This document shows, piece after piece, positions 27,280 to 36,222 of a stretch of DNA of 64,000 bases. Every line of letters begins with the position of its first letter. Within the stretch, counting starts at the first letter, position 1. The stretch lies in assembly GCF_000178855.1 (NCBI RefSeq), contig NZ_ADVG01000001.1, forward strand, positions 868,001 to 932,000, read 5' to 3'. This stretch comes from Ktedonobacter racemifer DSM 44963 (GTDB taxonomy: Bacteria > Chloroflexota > Ktedonobacteria > Ktedonobacterales > Ktedonobacteraceae). The notes under the pieces are model-generated. The model was given only the letters and a program-made list of their open reading frames with translations, searched no databases and had not been told where the DNA came from. A program made the position numbers and the translations under genes.

Positions 27280-27630
27280 TGGTAAATAAGGCTCATATAA
27301 TAGTTTGAGTGTAGCCCCTGAGGAGTGATCCCTCTGGAGGGTATACTGGTGAGAGCAGCGGGAGAGCCGACGTTTAGGCTTGTGGCCTGTTCAGATACCT
27401 GAACAGTGACCCGCCTTCGAGAGACGGCTCCCCGTCCACCAGGGCAGAAAGGGTCTATGAGGCTTGTTGCAACCGCCAGTGGTCCGTACCCAGGAACCAC
27501 CAGGCTCGATTGCCTATCCGGACACGCGCTGACGCTCGCCCCGGTTGGTCGGGTTTCTCGCTGAGAATGGTGCTAGGCAGCACCGAACGGCACATCCAGG
27601 GATAGGAAGAAGAAGCAAAGCAGGTGCGCG
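27280..27630 (+). ncRNA. IS110 left-end non-coding region, candidate bridge RNA locus
   Basis: About 350 non-coding bases precede the IS110-type transposase. Several hairpins are visible, for example GTTCAG/CTGAAC at about 27390-27406 and GTGGT/ACCAC at about 27480-27501. IS110-family elements of the IS110 subgroup are known to encode a bridge RNA in the left-end non-coding region; that this stretch does so is inference from position and structure. The transposase is broken, so the RNA would need a partner in trans. Confidence 0.4.
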
Positions 27631-28890
27631 ATGAATACGACTCCATCGGCTTCCCCTGCTGAAGAGGAAGCGAGCATCAAGTACGTCTGTGGTGTTGACG
27701 TGGGAAGCCAATCCTGCGTAGGCTGCATTTGCCGGCCTGACAAAAGCATCGTGGTCAAGTCAATCGCCTTTGCCAATGCCAGAGAAGGCTGGAAGGTCTG
27801 GGAAGAGAAGTTGAGCCAGTTGGATACACCTCCCAACCAGATCGTGATCGGCATGGAAGCCACCTCCCGCTACCATGAGAATCTCTACCACGAATTGGAG
27901 CGACGTGGCTATGTCCTGCGTCTCTTGCATCCTCGCCAAACCCATCAATTCCACGAGCGGCAGGGATTACGCGCGAAGACCGATCGGCTGGACGCGATGA
28001 CGATCGCCAAAGTCGCGGTTCGAGTGGGGAAGCGCGAGTCGGCTATGTGCCCAGCGAGCTAGTGGTCACGTATCGGGAACTGGTTCGCTTGCATATGCGC
28101 TTGAGCGATGAGGCGGCAGCCTATCAAAACGAGATCCCGGCTCTGGTCGTGGTACTTTTCCCTGAGTTCACCCAGATCTTTACTGATCCCTGCGGACAGA
28201 CGGCGCTCACTGTGCTCAAAGCGTTTCCCAGCGCTCAGGCTGTGGCCGAGGTAGGTGTTGAGCCCCTCTTCCAACTGCTGCGCACGCTGAAGCCTGCACA
28301 CTATGGCCGTCCAACCGCCCAGAAGCTGGTAGCTTTGGCCAAAGCGAGTGTGAGTAGTGGGCGAGCACTCGCCGGGCGATCGCTCAGCTTGCGGATTCTC
28401 TGCGATCAACTGGAGCACACCCAAGCGAATCTGGCACGTTTGGAGGCCGAGATTGAAGAACTCCTGACGAATGACCCAGGAGTGAAAGGATTACAACAAG
28501 TTCCTGGATGCGGGCTCCAAGACGGTGGCAGTGCTCCGCGCTGAACTGGGAGACGCGCAACGGTTTGCACGGACAGACGAGGTGATCGCCTACGGAGGAA
28601 TGGACATCGAGATCAAGGAAAGTGGTCTGTGGAAGGGCCAAGCCAAACTTTCCAAACGCGGCAGCGGCTTGCTGCGACGCATGCTCTACATGGCCGCTCT
28701 GCGCAGCATTTCTCTGGAAGGTTCGGTGTTTGGAACCTACTATCAGCGCCAGGTGGCACGCGGTCTCAAAAAGGGGTCAGCTCTGATGGCCGTCATGCGC
28801 AAAATGCTGGCCGTGGCTGCCCATTTACTTATGCATGAGGAGGAGGAGGAATTTGATCCCACCAAAGTCGCGGTGGGGCCAGCGGGCTAA
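27631..28890 (+). pseudogene. Broken IS110-family transposase
   Basis: DEDD-type transposase. The N-terminal RuvC-like domain has VCGVDVGSQSC (first acidic residue), IVIGMEATSRYHENL and LRAKTDRLDAMTIAK. A one-base deletion near 28020 changes the frame into YVPSELVVTYRELVRL. A one-base insertion near 28512 then leads to the transposase_20 domain (KTVAVLRAELGDAQRF, IAYGGMDIEIKESG, LSKRGSGLLRRMLYMAA). The coding length would be about 420 residues, normal for the family. Only two single-base indels separate it from an intact gene, so decay is recent. Confidence 0.88.
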
Positions 28891-28933
28891 CCCTAACTGT
28901 GTGACTTGTTGGGGTTAGCCCGCTGGCCCCACC
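28872..28933. repeat. 22-bp-arm inverted repeat at the IS110 3' end
   Basis: Arms 28872-28893 and 28912-28933 are perfectly complementary with an 18-base loop. The left arm encodes the last codons of the transposase. It resembles the hairpin over the end of the PIG-L gene in design, not in sequence. Confidence 0.75.
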
Positions 28934-29057
28934 CCCCAGGTAGACCGTTCTCGGGTGCTTCAGGCTTGTCCTCAAGCGCAAGGAGGGAGTTATTTTACAC
29001 ATGACTACACGTTTTTTCGGCATGGCCCACAAGGGGCTTGACAAATCCTATGGCTTC

Positions 29058-29224
29058 TCACCCGCCATTTTGATGTTGAGGGGAATATCTGAGCGGCAAA
29101 GCGTATTAAAACATGCCGCATGAACCTCACTGTGGCTGACCTCTGCTTCGTTGAACGCAGCTTTTCGGGGTTTGTTTGCCCGGTTGCTCATACTTTCCAG
29201 TCTCATCATCAAGATGGCGGGTGA
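29058..29224. repeat. Small element with 18-bp terminal inverted repeats
   Basis: TCACCCGCCATTTTGATG (29058-29075) and its inverted partner at 29207-29224 match at 17 of 18 positions, enclosing 131 bases without a gene. It has the form of a MITE. The remaining gap to 29374 holds nothing recognised. Confidence 0.6.
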
Positions 29225-29374
29225 ACCCAAGATTTTTCCATATGTCTGATGGTTCAGAGCATGATGAGGTAGCTCATGATTGTAAAAACTTGAAATAGCG
29301 TTGGATCAGATGGCGAACATCTCTTAGTGAAGCGTAATCAAGAAATGCTCGATGTCGAAACGGTATTAACGACG

Positions 29375-31241
29375 CTATAGCTGGTTAAGCCCGGCTGATA
29401 TAAGTACTTGATATGTCGTATCCATCAGAGGTTCTTGTGGCACAAAAACAATAAAACCATCCCGTCCTCGGGATAATAAAACTCTATAACTATTGATTCG
29501 AAGTTGATGTGGATCCCTCGCTTGTGATCGAGTTTGGGGAGGACTCACCCACTTGTTATTTTTCCACAATAAATCACTCCCCCATCCTATGATAGGAAAG
29601 TCTAGTTCAAGCCCTTGGCAAGCAAACTCAGTAGCTACATCGTGAAGTTGACGGCAAGAAAGGTTAGAATTTGGAGAGTCGTTATACCAAGGACCTTCAC
29701 GTAAGTTCTTGGTGTAGTTGTAATCGTTGTGTATGCCATAGGCACTCAAATTCTTTGCTTTTGATGATGCTAGCAGCCCATAGCGCTTCTCTTCTTGGCC
29801 CTGGTACCGTTCTCGTACATATTGTTTGGCGTCTTCAAGGTTTCGGGTAACATACATATCGAACCCTTGGTTTTTGATTGTCTGGCTGGCTTGTGCTGCC
29901 TCCCTAGGATGCCCTTCGAGGAGAAATTTTACTCAAGTTTGTACGTCTTCAGCTAAATGAGAACGCAGAGATGCAGTCAGGTCAAGGAGATCTGACGTGT
30001 AGACGTTTGCAGCTGAGGTGAAGGTAGAGGCAATTTTCGTTGGACAATGAACCGTCCATGGCTTGTTTACTGTTTTAATTGCGGCATTCCATTGTTCAAT
30101 ACCAGCTTCTTCTCCAAAATAAATTTCCTGCCCTTCACCAATTAACCCTATCATGAGTGTCCAGGAATTCATTTTTTCAGCTAAGCGGAGAAAGTCTTCG
30201 GGCTCTGATGCTCCGTGCCCCCCGTTTTTCTTGAACTCTCTTTGCGTCCCATGCGCGTTGAGCTTCGTCGAATACCCAAATATGTTCTTCTGGAACCCAT
30301 TTTTGTGAGCCACCATATCGTTTCAGAAAGCCGTAAACATCCTGAACGAAAACGGTGCTTTGAAGAGCATGCCGGAGTACTTTAACGAGTGGGCCATTCC
30401 CGGATAAAAAAACTGTCGTCCTTTTACTTTCGGTGTCGCCAAAATGATTTTCGTAGACGAATTGTAATCCAACCAGCGTTTTCCCAGCACCTGGTACACC
30501 TGTGACAAGAGCCAAGTGATGTTCATTATTGATTTGAGCTTGCCGACTAATCTGCACAAGTTTCGCTATTGTCTCTGGAATACCGGCGCTTTGCGCCCGC
30601 CGAATTTGAGGCAGTGGCTCATGGCGGAAGATTGTACGAGCTGCACTCACCAGCGATGGGAGCGGAGCATAATCAGCAACCAACCATTCGTGTGGATCAA
30701 TTGAGCCCTTATTTTCCGTAGTTACCAAAGATTGGAGCAGATTTGGCAAATTGGTTGGTGAGGTGACATAAACATCTTTATCTTTGGCAATAGGTGTGTT
30801 TGAGCGAGTTAAAACGAGAATGGGATAGACGCGATAATTATGCGAATACGCATGATAATGGTGTAAATCTCGTGCATAAGCAGCGGCCTGATCAATATGG
30901 GCCTGCTGGATCGTACTAAAATCTTTGAATTCGAGAACAAGTATTGTGTTATGGGCAAGAATGACAACATCAATGCGTCGGCCACGTTCTCGTGGCAGCT
31001 CATATTCAAAAATAATATTCCAGTCAGCAGCGTCTCGACGCAGGTTTACGAGAGCGGACAGCTGCGTGTGAAGGACTTTGAAGCAATTCTCCCATGCTCT
31101 GACTTGTGATGTATTAGCTTGCTCATTCATACAAGCGAGGTGGTGATCTTGAAGATTGTGTAGCCAGCCATGTTCGGAGGTTCGTAGAAAGGCATTGATA
31201 GTGCCGTGCCAACCACATGTAGATCCATCCACATATGACAT
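29375..31241 (-). pseudogene. Broken nuclease-helicase (DUF2075 / Schlafen-type helicase)
   Basis: A protein of about 620 residues. The N-terminal third has a PD-(D/E)xK nuclease-like pattern: RRIDVVILAHNTILVLEFKDF near residues 92-112, with D and ExK at the expected spacing. It is followed by Walker A (TGVPGAGKT) near 240 and Walker B (WVFDEAQRAWD) near 315. A one-base indel in a G6 run (30218-30223) shifts the frame, and a TGA at 29933-29935 interrupts the resumed frame, which continues to 29375 (NSYRVLLSRGRDGFIVFVP). The family occurs in defence contexts. A NUDIX hydrolase gene lies 66 bases upstream on the same strand. Confidence 0.8.
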
Positions 31242-31307
31242 AAGTGCATCCTCTCTTAATCAAGAACAATTAGAAGATATCTGCCAGGAAACAGAACTAG
31301 GCGAAAG

Positions 31308-31697
31308 TTAACTGATATTGTATTCGTATAATTTTTGGGCGATGGGTATGTCTGCTTCAGAAAATTTGAACTTCATTAGCTCTTCATTCGTAACCCATTG
31401 TATCTCTGCATGAGCATTGAGCTGAAAATCGCCTTGAAGGTACACGGCGTGGTAGGCTAAAAGCTCAATTTCAATATGCTGATAACGAAAAATGCTCGAG
31501 CAGAAAAAATCTTTTACCTCGATTTCAACACCAAATTCTTCCATCATTTCGCGCTTGAGACACTGTTCCGGTGATTCGCCAGGCTCGATTTTCCCCCCAG
31601 GGAACTCCCATTTATCCTCTAGAACATCCCCCTTTTTTCTTTTAGCGATAAGGATTTTATCATTCAATGTGAGGATAGCGGCTGTGACGGTTTTCAT
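31308..31697 (-). CDS. NUDIX hydrolase (MutT-like)
   Basis: A 129-residue NUDIX protein hydrolysing a nucleoside diphosphate derivative such as an oxidised dNTP or NDP-sugar. The Nudix box is complete: EFPGGKIEPGE, then CLKREMMEEFGV, fitting Gx5Ex7REUxEExGU, at about residues 33-57. The N-terminal block VTAAILTLNDKILIAKRKKG is typical of MutT/NUDT1. It sits directly upstream of the broken nuclease-helicase gene on the same strand and may have formed an operon with it. Confidence 0.88.
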   Translation of the reverse strand: MKTVTAAILTLNDKILIAKRKKGDVLEDKWEFPGGKIEPGESPEQCLKREMMEEFGVEIEVKDFFCSSIFRYQHIEIELLAYHAVYLQGDFQLNAHAEIQWVTNEELMKFKFSEADIPIAQKLYEYNIS

Positions 31698-31790
31698 AGT
31701 TGTTTGTTTTATCTTTCTATGTTCCTACTGGTACTGCAACCTATCTGGGAAATAAAGTGCTCTAAATCCTAAAGGCGTCGTATGTGCCAT

Positions 31791-31862
31791 TGTAAGTGGT
31801 AAATGCCCTACCAAGTGAGCAAGTCTGGCCCTCAAATGTGAGAAATTGCCCTCAATCTTGAG
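31791..31862 (-). repeat. Diverged inverted repeat, left copy
   Basis: A 72-base segment whose reverse complement aligns without gaps to 35221-35292 (about 70% identity by eye). Shared blocks are CTCAA(G/C)ATTGAGGGCAA, TTTGAGGGC and CATTTACCAC. The pair brackets a segment of about 3.5 kb. Confidence 0.6.
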
Positions 31863-32572
31863 CACTGGGACAACATTTCCTGGAAAAATCGCTCCCCATC
31901 AGGTGCACTGTGTTCTAAACCTGTAAATTGCGTTCCTCAGCAGAGATTGACGAACCATTGATATGCGAAAGACGGACGCATATACCAGGCGAGAATGCTC
32001 ATGGCCGCACGCGGCGCGTACAGGGTATTGATTTGTTCAACAGAGCGGGCCGCTCCATTGGCATCGATGGATTCCGAGCATTCAAACGGGCACCGTGATT
32101 GAGGACAAAGCAGAACCTGCAAGTGTGAATGGGAAAGAGCACGAACGGCAAACCATCCCGGAGAACGAACGTGTCGAATCGTCCCAAACGGTGGAAACGG
32201 TGAGAGAACAGGCACAAACGAGCACCTCACCCAACTGCACGTTTTCTGGAGAGTTGGTTCCCATTGATCTCAAACGATTTACCGACAGCGGCATCAACCT
32301 GGTGGAATGTCCTCGACTTCAGGAAGAATGCGTTCGCTCTCCCCAAACAAGGGCGTCCTCCGGTTCAAAGCACACACCCGAGCGCCGTGCAGCAGACGCC
32401 TTTGACAGAGAAACGTTGGTCGGCCACAGGAAAAACAGACTGGGACGTGGTTGGCGGGTAACGAACGAGAAAGGGAATGAACGATGCGCACAGACATTCC
32501 ACCATCATTGAGGGACGGGTCATTCATCTGCGTAGTTCTTGAAGCAGAAAGTCCTGTTAGTCCCTATTCGCA
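31863..32572. other. Region with degraded gene remnants
   Basis: About 700 bases. On the minus strand 31945-32050 reads EQINTLYAPRAAMSILAWYM…YQWFVNLC followed by a stop, which looks like the C-terminal end of a former protein, but the upstream sequence is out of frame. Other frames on both strands are not protein-like. No gene is called. Confidence 0.4.
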
Positions 32573-32965
32573 CTATTGTGAAAGAATGAAGTATTCATCC
32601 CGTTCTTCTTTGATTTTCTTGTTCTCATCTAGCAAGTAGAGAATAGCTCTCGCCATGGTCACCATCGTCCCACCGGGACCCAAGCCTATTCTAAAGGTTA
32701 CCAGAATGAGTGCGTTACTTTCATCGCCAATTGCCGAGATCTCATGAACACTTCCGGGCTCGATAAGCTGCGCGGCTTTGATCTTGGGCTCCATGTAAGC
32801 GTCGATGCCTGTCAATTCTGCGGTAGCCTTCATGGGCTGCGTAGTTGTTACCACAGCGTGTACATTTGGTGCGAGTAGCTCTCTTGTCTTCTCCCAATCA
32901 TGATGACTCCATGCTTCAATGTGAGCGCGGGCAATGGCGACCGCTGGAGCATCTTGTTGTGTCAT
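32573..32965 (-). CDS. SnoaL/NTF2-like protein
   Basis: A 130-residue small cone-shaped alpha+beta-barrel (NTF2-like) protein. The N-terminal helices AVAIARAHIEAWSHHDWEKTRELLAPNVHAVV are typical, as is the aromatic/hydrophobic strand pattern at the C terminus (RAILYLLDENKKIKEERDEYF). Such proteins bind or isomerise small hydrophobic molecules; the ligand is unknown. AAAGGAGGTGAAATT directly precedes the ATG. It lies 77 bases downstream of the YCII gene on the same strand, probably in one operon read from the palindromic promoter at 33351-33431. Confidence 0.8.
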   Translation of the reverse strand: MTQQDAPAVAIARAHIEAWSHHDWEKTRELLAPNVHAVVTTTQPMKATAELTGIDAYMEPKIKAAQLIEPGSVHEISAIGDESNALILVTFRIGLGPGGTMVTMARAILYLLDENKKIKEERDEYFILSQ

Positions 32966-33042
32966 AATTTCACCTCCTTTCCGATTTGTCCGCTTATGCA
33001 GGACAGAAATTTCCGTCCTAAAGTAAAACAGACAAATGAGTT

Positions 33043-33339
33043 TTACATGGTCATTTCTTTAAGAACATCGTGTGTCCAGCCATATTTCAACCCCGGCGAT
33101 TTTTTGGCCATTTCCACCGCTTGATCAATAGATTCAGCCTCAAAAACCAACATTCCTTCGACTTCGCCTTTATATTCCTCAGTGCTTTCCGAAGTGACGC
33201 TTTTGCCGCCGCTAACAGGCAATGCTGTGCTGGCTTTGAGCAGCGACCACCATTCCATCAAATCTTTAACATTCTGCTCTCTTTCATTCTCAGGAACTTC
33301 GCGGCCGCCCGTATGACGTGATAGTAAAAGAAATTTCAT
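33043..33339 (-). CDS. YCII-related protein
   Basis: A 98-residue YCII-like (dimeric alpha+beta barrel) protein. It begins MKFLLLSRH, has a central KSVTSES segment, and then GEVEGMLVFEAESIDQAVEMAKKSPGL, the signature that places an acidic helix next to the active-site pocket. The family includes chlorinated catechol-converting and stress-linked enzymes, but most members have no known role. GAAAGGAAAG, which is part of the upstream palindrome, lies 12 bases before the ATG. It is divergent from an HxlR regulator that probably controls it. Confidence 0.8.
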   Translation of the reverse strand: MKFLLLSRHTGGREVPENEREQNVKDLMEWWSLLKASTALPVSGGKSVTSESTEEYKGEVEGMLVFEAESIDQAVEMAKKSPGLKYGWTHDVLKEMTM

Positions 33340-33350
33340 ACTATCAGTTC

Positions 33351-33431
33351 ACTTTCCTTTCACATTGTAGTATACTCTTTTCAGTTGCAAGATGCAACTG
33401 AAAAGAGTATACTACAATGTGAAAGGAAAGT
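33351..33431. promoter_or_regulatory. Perfect 39-bp-arm palindrome forming a bidirectional promoter/operator
   Basis: Arms 33351-33389 and 33393-33431 are perfectly complementary with a 3-base centre. Because of the symmetry, each direction has the same elements. Rightward these are TTGCAA (33385-33390), a 17-base spacer and TATACT (33408-33413), then a GAAAGGAAAG ribosome-binding site in the leader. The leftward set is the mirror image with TTGCAT as -35. The divergent YCII and HxlR genes therefore share overlapping promoters and nearly identical 5' leaders. The HxlR protein is the obvious candidate to bind here. Confidence 0.75.
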
Positions 33432-33444
33432 CAAAAGGCTTGTG

Positions 33445-33918
33445 ATGAACATGAAGACGATGCACCAGCGACGATCACTTTGTCCGATTAGTTTCTCTTT
33501 AGAGATGGTCGGTGATCTCTGGTCGCTTCTTATTGTCCGAGACATTATCTATTTTGGGAGAAAAACCTATGGAGAGTTTCTCTCTTCTGATGAAGGGATT
33601 GCTCGGAATATTCTCGCGACCCGTCTTGTCCAACTGGAACAAAAAGGTATCCTGCTGAAAAAACCTCATCCAACCGATGGGCGCAAAGATGTGTACGAAC
33701 TGACGGAAAAAGGTTTAGATTTGATACCCATTTTACTCGATATGGCGGAATGGGGAGCCAAACATGAACCTGAAACTGCTGGAAGTGAAGCATGGCTCCA
33801 AGAGGTCAATATGGGTAAAGAAGCGCTCATTCAGCTTATTCGCGAAACGGTTCAGGAAGGTGGATCAATCTTCGTCGGAAAAGAGAACGTTCTGAGTAAG
33901 TTACAAAACGCGAAATAA
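33445..33918 (+). CDS. HxlR family transcriptional regulator
   Basis: A 157-residue winged-helix regulator of the MarR-like HxlR family. The core reads CPISFSLEMVGDLWSLLIVRDIIYFGRKTYGEF, then IARNILATRLVQLEQKGILLK and DVYELTEKGLDLIP. The single N-terminal cysteine common in HxlR proteins is present in RRSLCPI and may sense redox or electrophiles. The frame is open back to a TTG in the palindrome, but GAAAGGAAAG upstream and the conserved start favour the ATG at 33445. It diverges from the YCII/SnoaL operon. Confidence 0.88.
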   Translation: MNMKTMHQRRSLCPISFSLEMVGDLWSLLIVRDIIYFGRKTYGEFLSSDEGIARNILATRLVQLEQKGILLKKPHPTDGRKDVYELTEKGLDLIPILLDMAEWGAKHEPETAGSEAWLQEVNMGKEALIQLIRETVQEGGSIFVGKENVLSKLQNAK

Positions 33919-34267
33919 AAATGAACTCCTTCAGCACTGGTTTCATGTAACTGAAATTTGCAGCATATGGTGGCAAAATCACGCGCGACATGCTTCACAA
34001 AGGAGGCGGCACGATATGCTTCACAAAGAGGATTCGAGTCGAGAAAAGGAGCTTTCTCATCAATCAAGCTGGCCTGTAAAGCGTGCTCATAACCTAAATG
34101 GCTCTTCCCTCGTCCCTTTCCCAAGGTTGTACAGGGAAAAGCCACTCATCATTCATGTATCCTTCTGGTTAAGAAATAGACTGCCAACATATGCTTCACG
34201 AAGAACAAATGCGTCTCAGGCTCTTCTCCGTGCTTTCTGGTAATCAAGGCTGACTGATTGCCTACCT
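33919..34267. other. Intergenic region with short direct repeats
   Basis: About 350 bases, no gene seen. ATGCTTCACAAAG occurs twice (near 33990 and 34016) and ATGCTTCACGAAG once near 34191; related ATGCTTCAGAG occurs at 34868. These may be remnants of one repeat. Confidence 0.4.
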
Positions 34268-34651
34268 TTACGCCAGCGCAATCGCATACGTTGTTATCGC
34301 TTTTATGGGCGCATTGTTCGTTGAGGCACGGAATTGGTAGACGTCACAGAAAGCGACCGTCTTCCCGTCTTTGAACTTCAGTAATCCATCGGCAGCACCA
34401 TTGTATCCGTGCGTGACGATCGTCTTGATGATCAGTTCCGCAACCTCATCACTTCGCGACCGTTGAAGTTCTGTAAGAACGTCCTGTTTTCCGCTGATGC
34501 ACCGGCCGCCAACGAGGTTCCAGTGGATATCGTCGGTAGTGTTGCGGGCAACAAAAGCACTGTCGTTGCTGACGGCCGCAACGATAAAATCTTTCAGGAA
34601 TAATTTCTTAGGCGCATTGCCGCAATCTTCATGAACAGTAATCGTAACCAT
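34268..34651 (-). CDS. SnoaL/NTF2-like protein
   Basis: A 127-residue NTF2-fold protein. Recognisable features are LFLKDFIVAAVSNDSAFVARNTTDDIHWNLVGG (first helices and cavity-lining WNLVG), GYNGAADGLLKFKDGKTVAFCDVYQF, and the strand-rich C terminus KAITTYAIAL. The ligand is unknown. AAAGGA about ten bases before the ATG supports the start. It is monocistronic within the inverted-repeat-bounded segment. It shares the fold but little sequence with the other SnoaL-like protein at 32573. Confidence 0.75.
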   Translation of the reverse strand: MVTITVHEDCGNAPKKLFLKDFIVAAVSNDSAFVARNTTDDIHWNLVGGRCISGKQDVLTELQRSRSDEVAELIIKTIVTHGYNGAADGLLKFKDGKTVAFCDVYQFRASTNNAPIKAITTYAIALA

Positions 34652-34748
34652 GGTGATTCGTGTCCTTTGACTGGAAGAATTCTTGGCGTTTTTCCGCCAT
34701 GATTGTTGTCATAAAATGTGCCGGCATCGGCACTTGATACATATATTG

Positions 34749-34850
34749 GCACTGTGTAGCATATTGTGGCAAGGAAATCAGGGAAAAGTGAGCGAAAGAG
34801 CATGAAGACAACGTTCTATCGATATACTGCCACAATATGCTACACAGTGC
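34749..34850. repeat. 23-bp perfect inverted repeats
   Basis: GCACTGTGTAGCATATTGTG… (34749-34771) and its exact inverse (34828-34850) enclose 56 bases. They have the form of a very small element. A related string, GCATATGGTGGCAAAA, occurs near 33963. Confidence 0.65.
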
Positions 34851-34963
34851 AGAATCGCTGCCAAAAGATGCTTCAGAGCACCATGTTACCTAATTGCTCG
34901 CGATCGGCCTGTGAGCGTAGAACAGCGCCAGGATATACTTCAGAGGCGCGGCCTAAATATGGA

Positions 34964-35079
34964 TCTTACATAATTTAGGTGATAAGCACATCAATAGAAC
35001 AATGAGAAGCAATTCTTTGTGCTCAAAAACGCGAGGCGCTTTCAAAAATAAGCTCATTCTTCACCTAAATTGTGTAAGA
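34964..35079. repeat. MITE-like element with 19-bp terminal inverted repeats
   Basis: TCTTACATAATTTAGGTGA (34964-34982) and 35061-35079 match in inverted orientation at 18 of 19 positions. The 116-bp unit has no coding capacity. Sequence from here to the peptidase E gene (35080-35487) includes the right inverted repeat and no gene. Confidence 0.65.
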
Positions 35080-35220
35080 GCCAAAATATGGGTAAAATCA
35101 CAGTAACGTCATTCTATCAGTGAAAATGCCTTAGCGTCCAAAAACGGCTGATCGAATTTACAAATACAGCGGACAAGAACCCCCTTCAGAGGCGACTTCT
35201 TGTATGCTGCATGCTTATGC

Positions 35221-35292
35221 TGCTCAACATTGAGGGCAAATGTGCAGGTTTGAGGGCAAAAAGTGACCACTTTTCAAGTCATTTACCACCTT
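35221..35292 (+). repeat. Diverged inverted repeat, right copy
   Basis: Partner of 31791-31862, in opposite orientation. The conserved CATTTACCAC block is the outermost part in both copies. Confidence 0.6.
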
Positions 35293-35487
35293 TGTATACC
35301 GCAGAAGGGCAAACGGAAGAAGAAGCGCTAGCCAAAGCGGCTGAGCATGCCTATGCAACACGGTGTAGGTGTGCTGAGTCTATCAAGGCTTCCGAGCATA
35401 CACTTCACGCTATTACATTGCACCCATAAATGAGAGGTGACATGCAGCTTCAGCAATGCAACGATGGGATTCATGGTACGCAGTTGA

Positions 35488-36222
35488 CTACCCACGCCAA
35501 TCAAAGAGAGCTCGTGTCTCTAACAGCCAGGAAAGATCTGTTCCTGGTGCGATCTCCTGCGGTTCTGCCTTCCGGGTAAAGAGACGTGCCCCAGTGATGC
35601 CACCCAGAATGAGCGCGGAAGCACGCCGACGTAGCCAGCAACCTTCACGCATCCCCAGCACAGGGACATCATTCTCTTCCAGAAACTGCTCAATACGATC
35701 AGCACGCGTCTCTCCCTGGTGATGGGAATGGGGATCGGGATCGAGATAGTGCGGGTTAATCTGGAATGGGATCAAGCCGAATGCTCCAAAAGAGGATGGC
35801 TGGACGATGGGCATATCGTTGGTCGTTCGCAGGCTGGGGCAGGCCATATTTGTGCCCGCACTCGATCCCATGTAGCGCAACTCGCCAGCCTCGACACGTT
35901 TGCGCACAATGGCAAGGAGGTCGTGTTCTTGCAACGCTTTGAGGAGGCGAAAACTGTTGCCGCCTCCAACGAAGAGCACGCGGGCCGTCTCTACGACCTG
36001 ACGAGGGTTGACCGCCGTGTGTATTCCTTCGACAGCGACGCCGAGCGGGGCCAGCATGTTCTGCACCCTAATGGTGTAGCTATCGTAATTGGCAAGGGCA
36101 TAGGGGACAAAGAGAAGATTGCTTTCGCCGTCCAGAAATTCTTTCACCACATCCAGCGCGTATTCCAACGGTTTCATGCCAAAAACGGCTGAACTGCTCA
36201 ACAGAAGAAGGTCATTCTGCAT
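35488..36222 (-). CDS. pepE: Peptidase E (S51, alpha-aspartyl dipeptidase)
   Basis: Cytoplasmic serine peptidase cleaving N-terminal Asp-X dipeptides. The 244-residue product begins MQNDLLLLSSSAVFGMKPLEYAL. The nucleophile motif is MGSSAGTNMACP near residue 120 (GSSAG), followed by TTNDMPIVQPSSFGAFGLIPFQINPHYLDP with the catalytic His. The N-terminal FVGGGNSFRLLKAL is the conserved glycine-rich oxyanion segment. The frame is open upstream to 36465, but that extension is basic and unconserved. The ATG at 36222 has AGAGGGA upstream. It is about 15 residues longer than E. coli PepE. Confidence 0.9.
   Translation of the reverse strand: MQNDLLLLSSSAVFGMKPLEYALDVVKEFLDGESNLLFVPYALANYDSYTIRVQNMLAPLGVAVEGIHTAVNPRQVVETARVLFVGGGNSFRLLKALQEHDLLAIVRKRVEAGELRYMGSSAGTNMACPSLRTTNDMPIVQPSSFGAFGLIPFQINPHYLDPDPHSHHQGETRADRIEQFLEENDVPVLGMREGCWLRRRASALILGGITGARLFTRKAEPQEIAPGTDLSWLLETRALFDWRG

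Noticed and set aside
32095..32511. 138-codon frame in the gap beside the SnoaL-like gene
   Set aside because: Charged, repetitive composition and no start signal; the opposite strand is equally open by chance.
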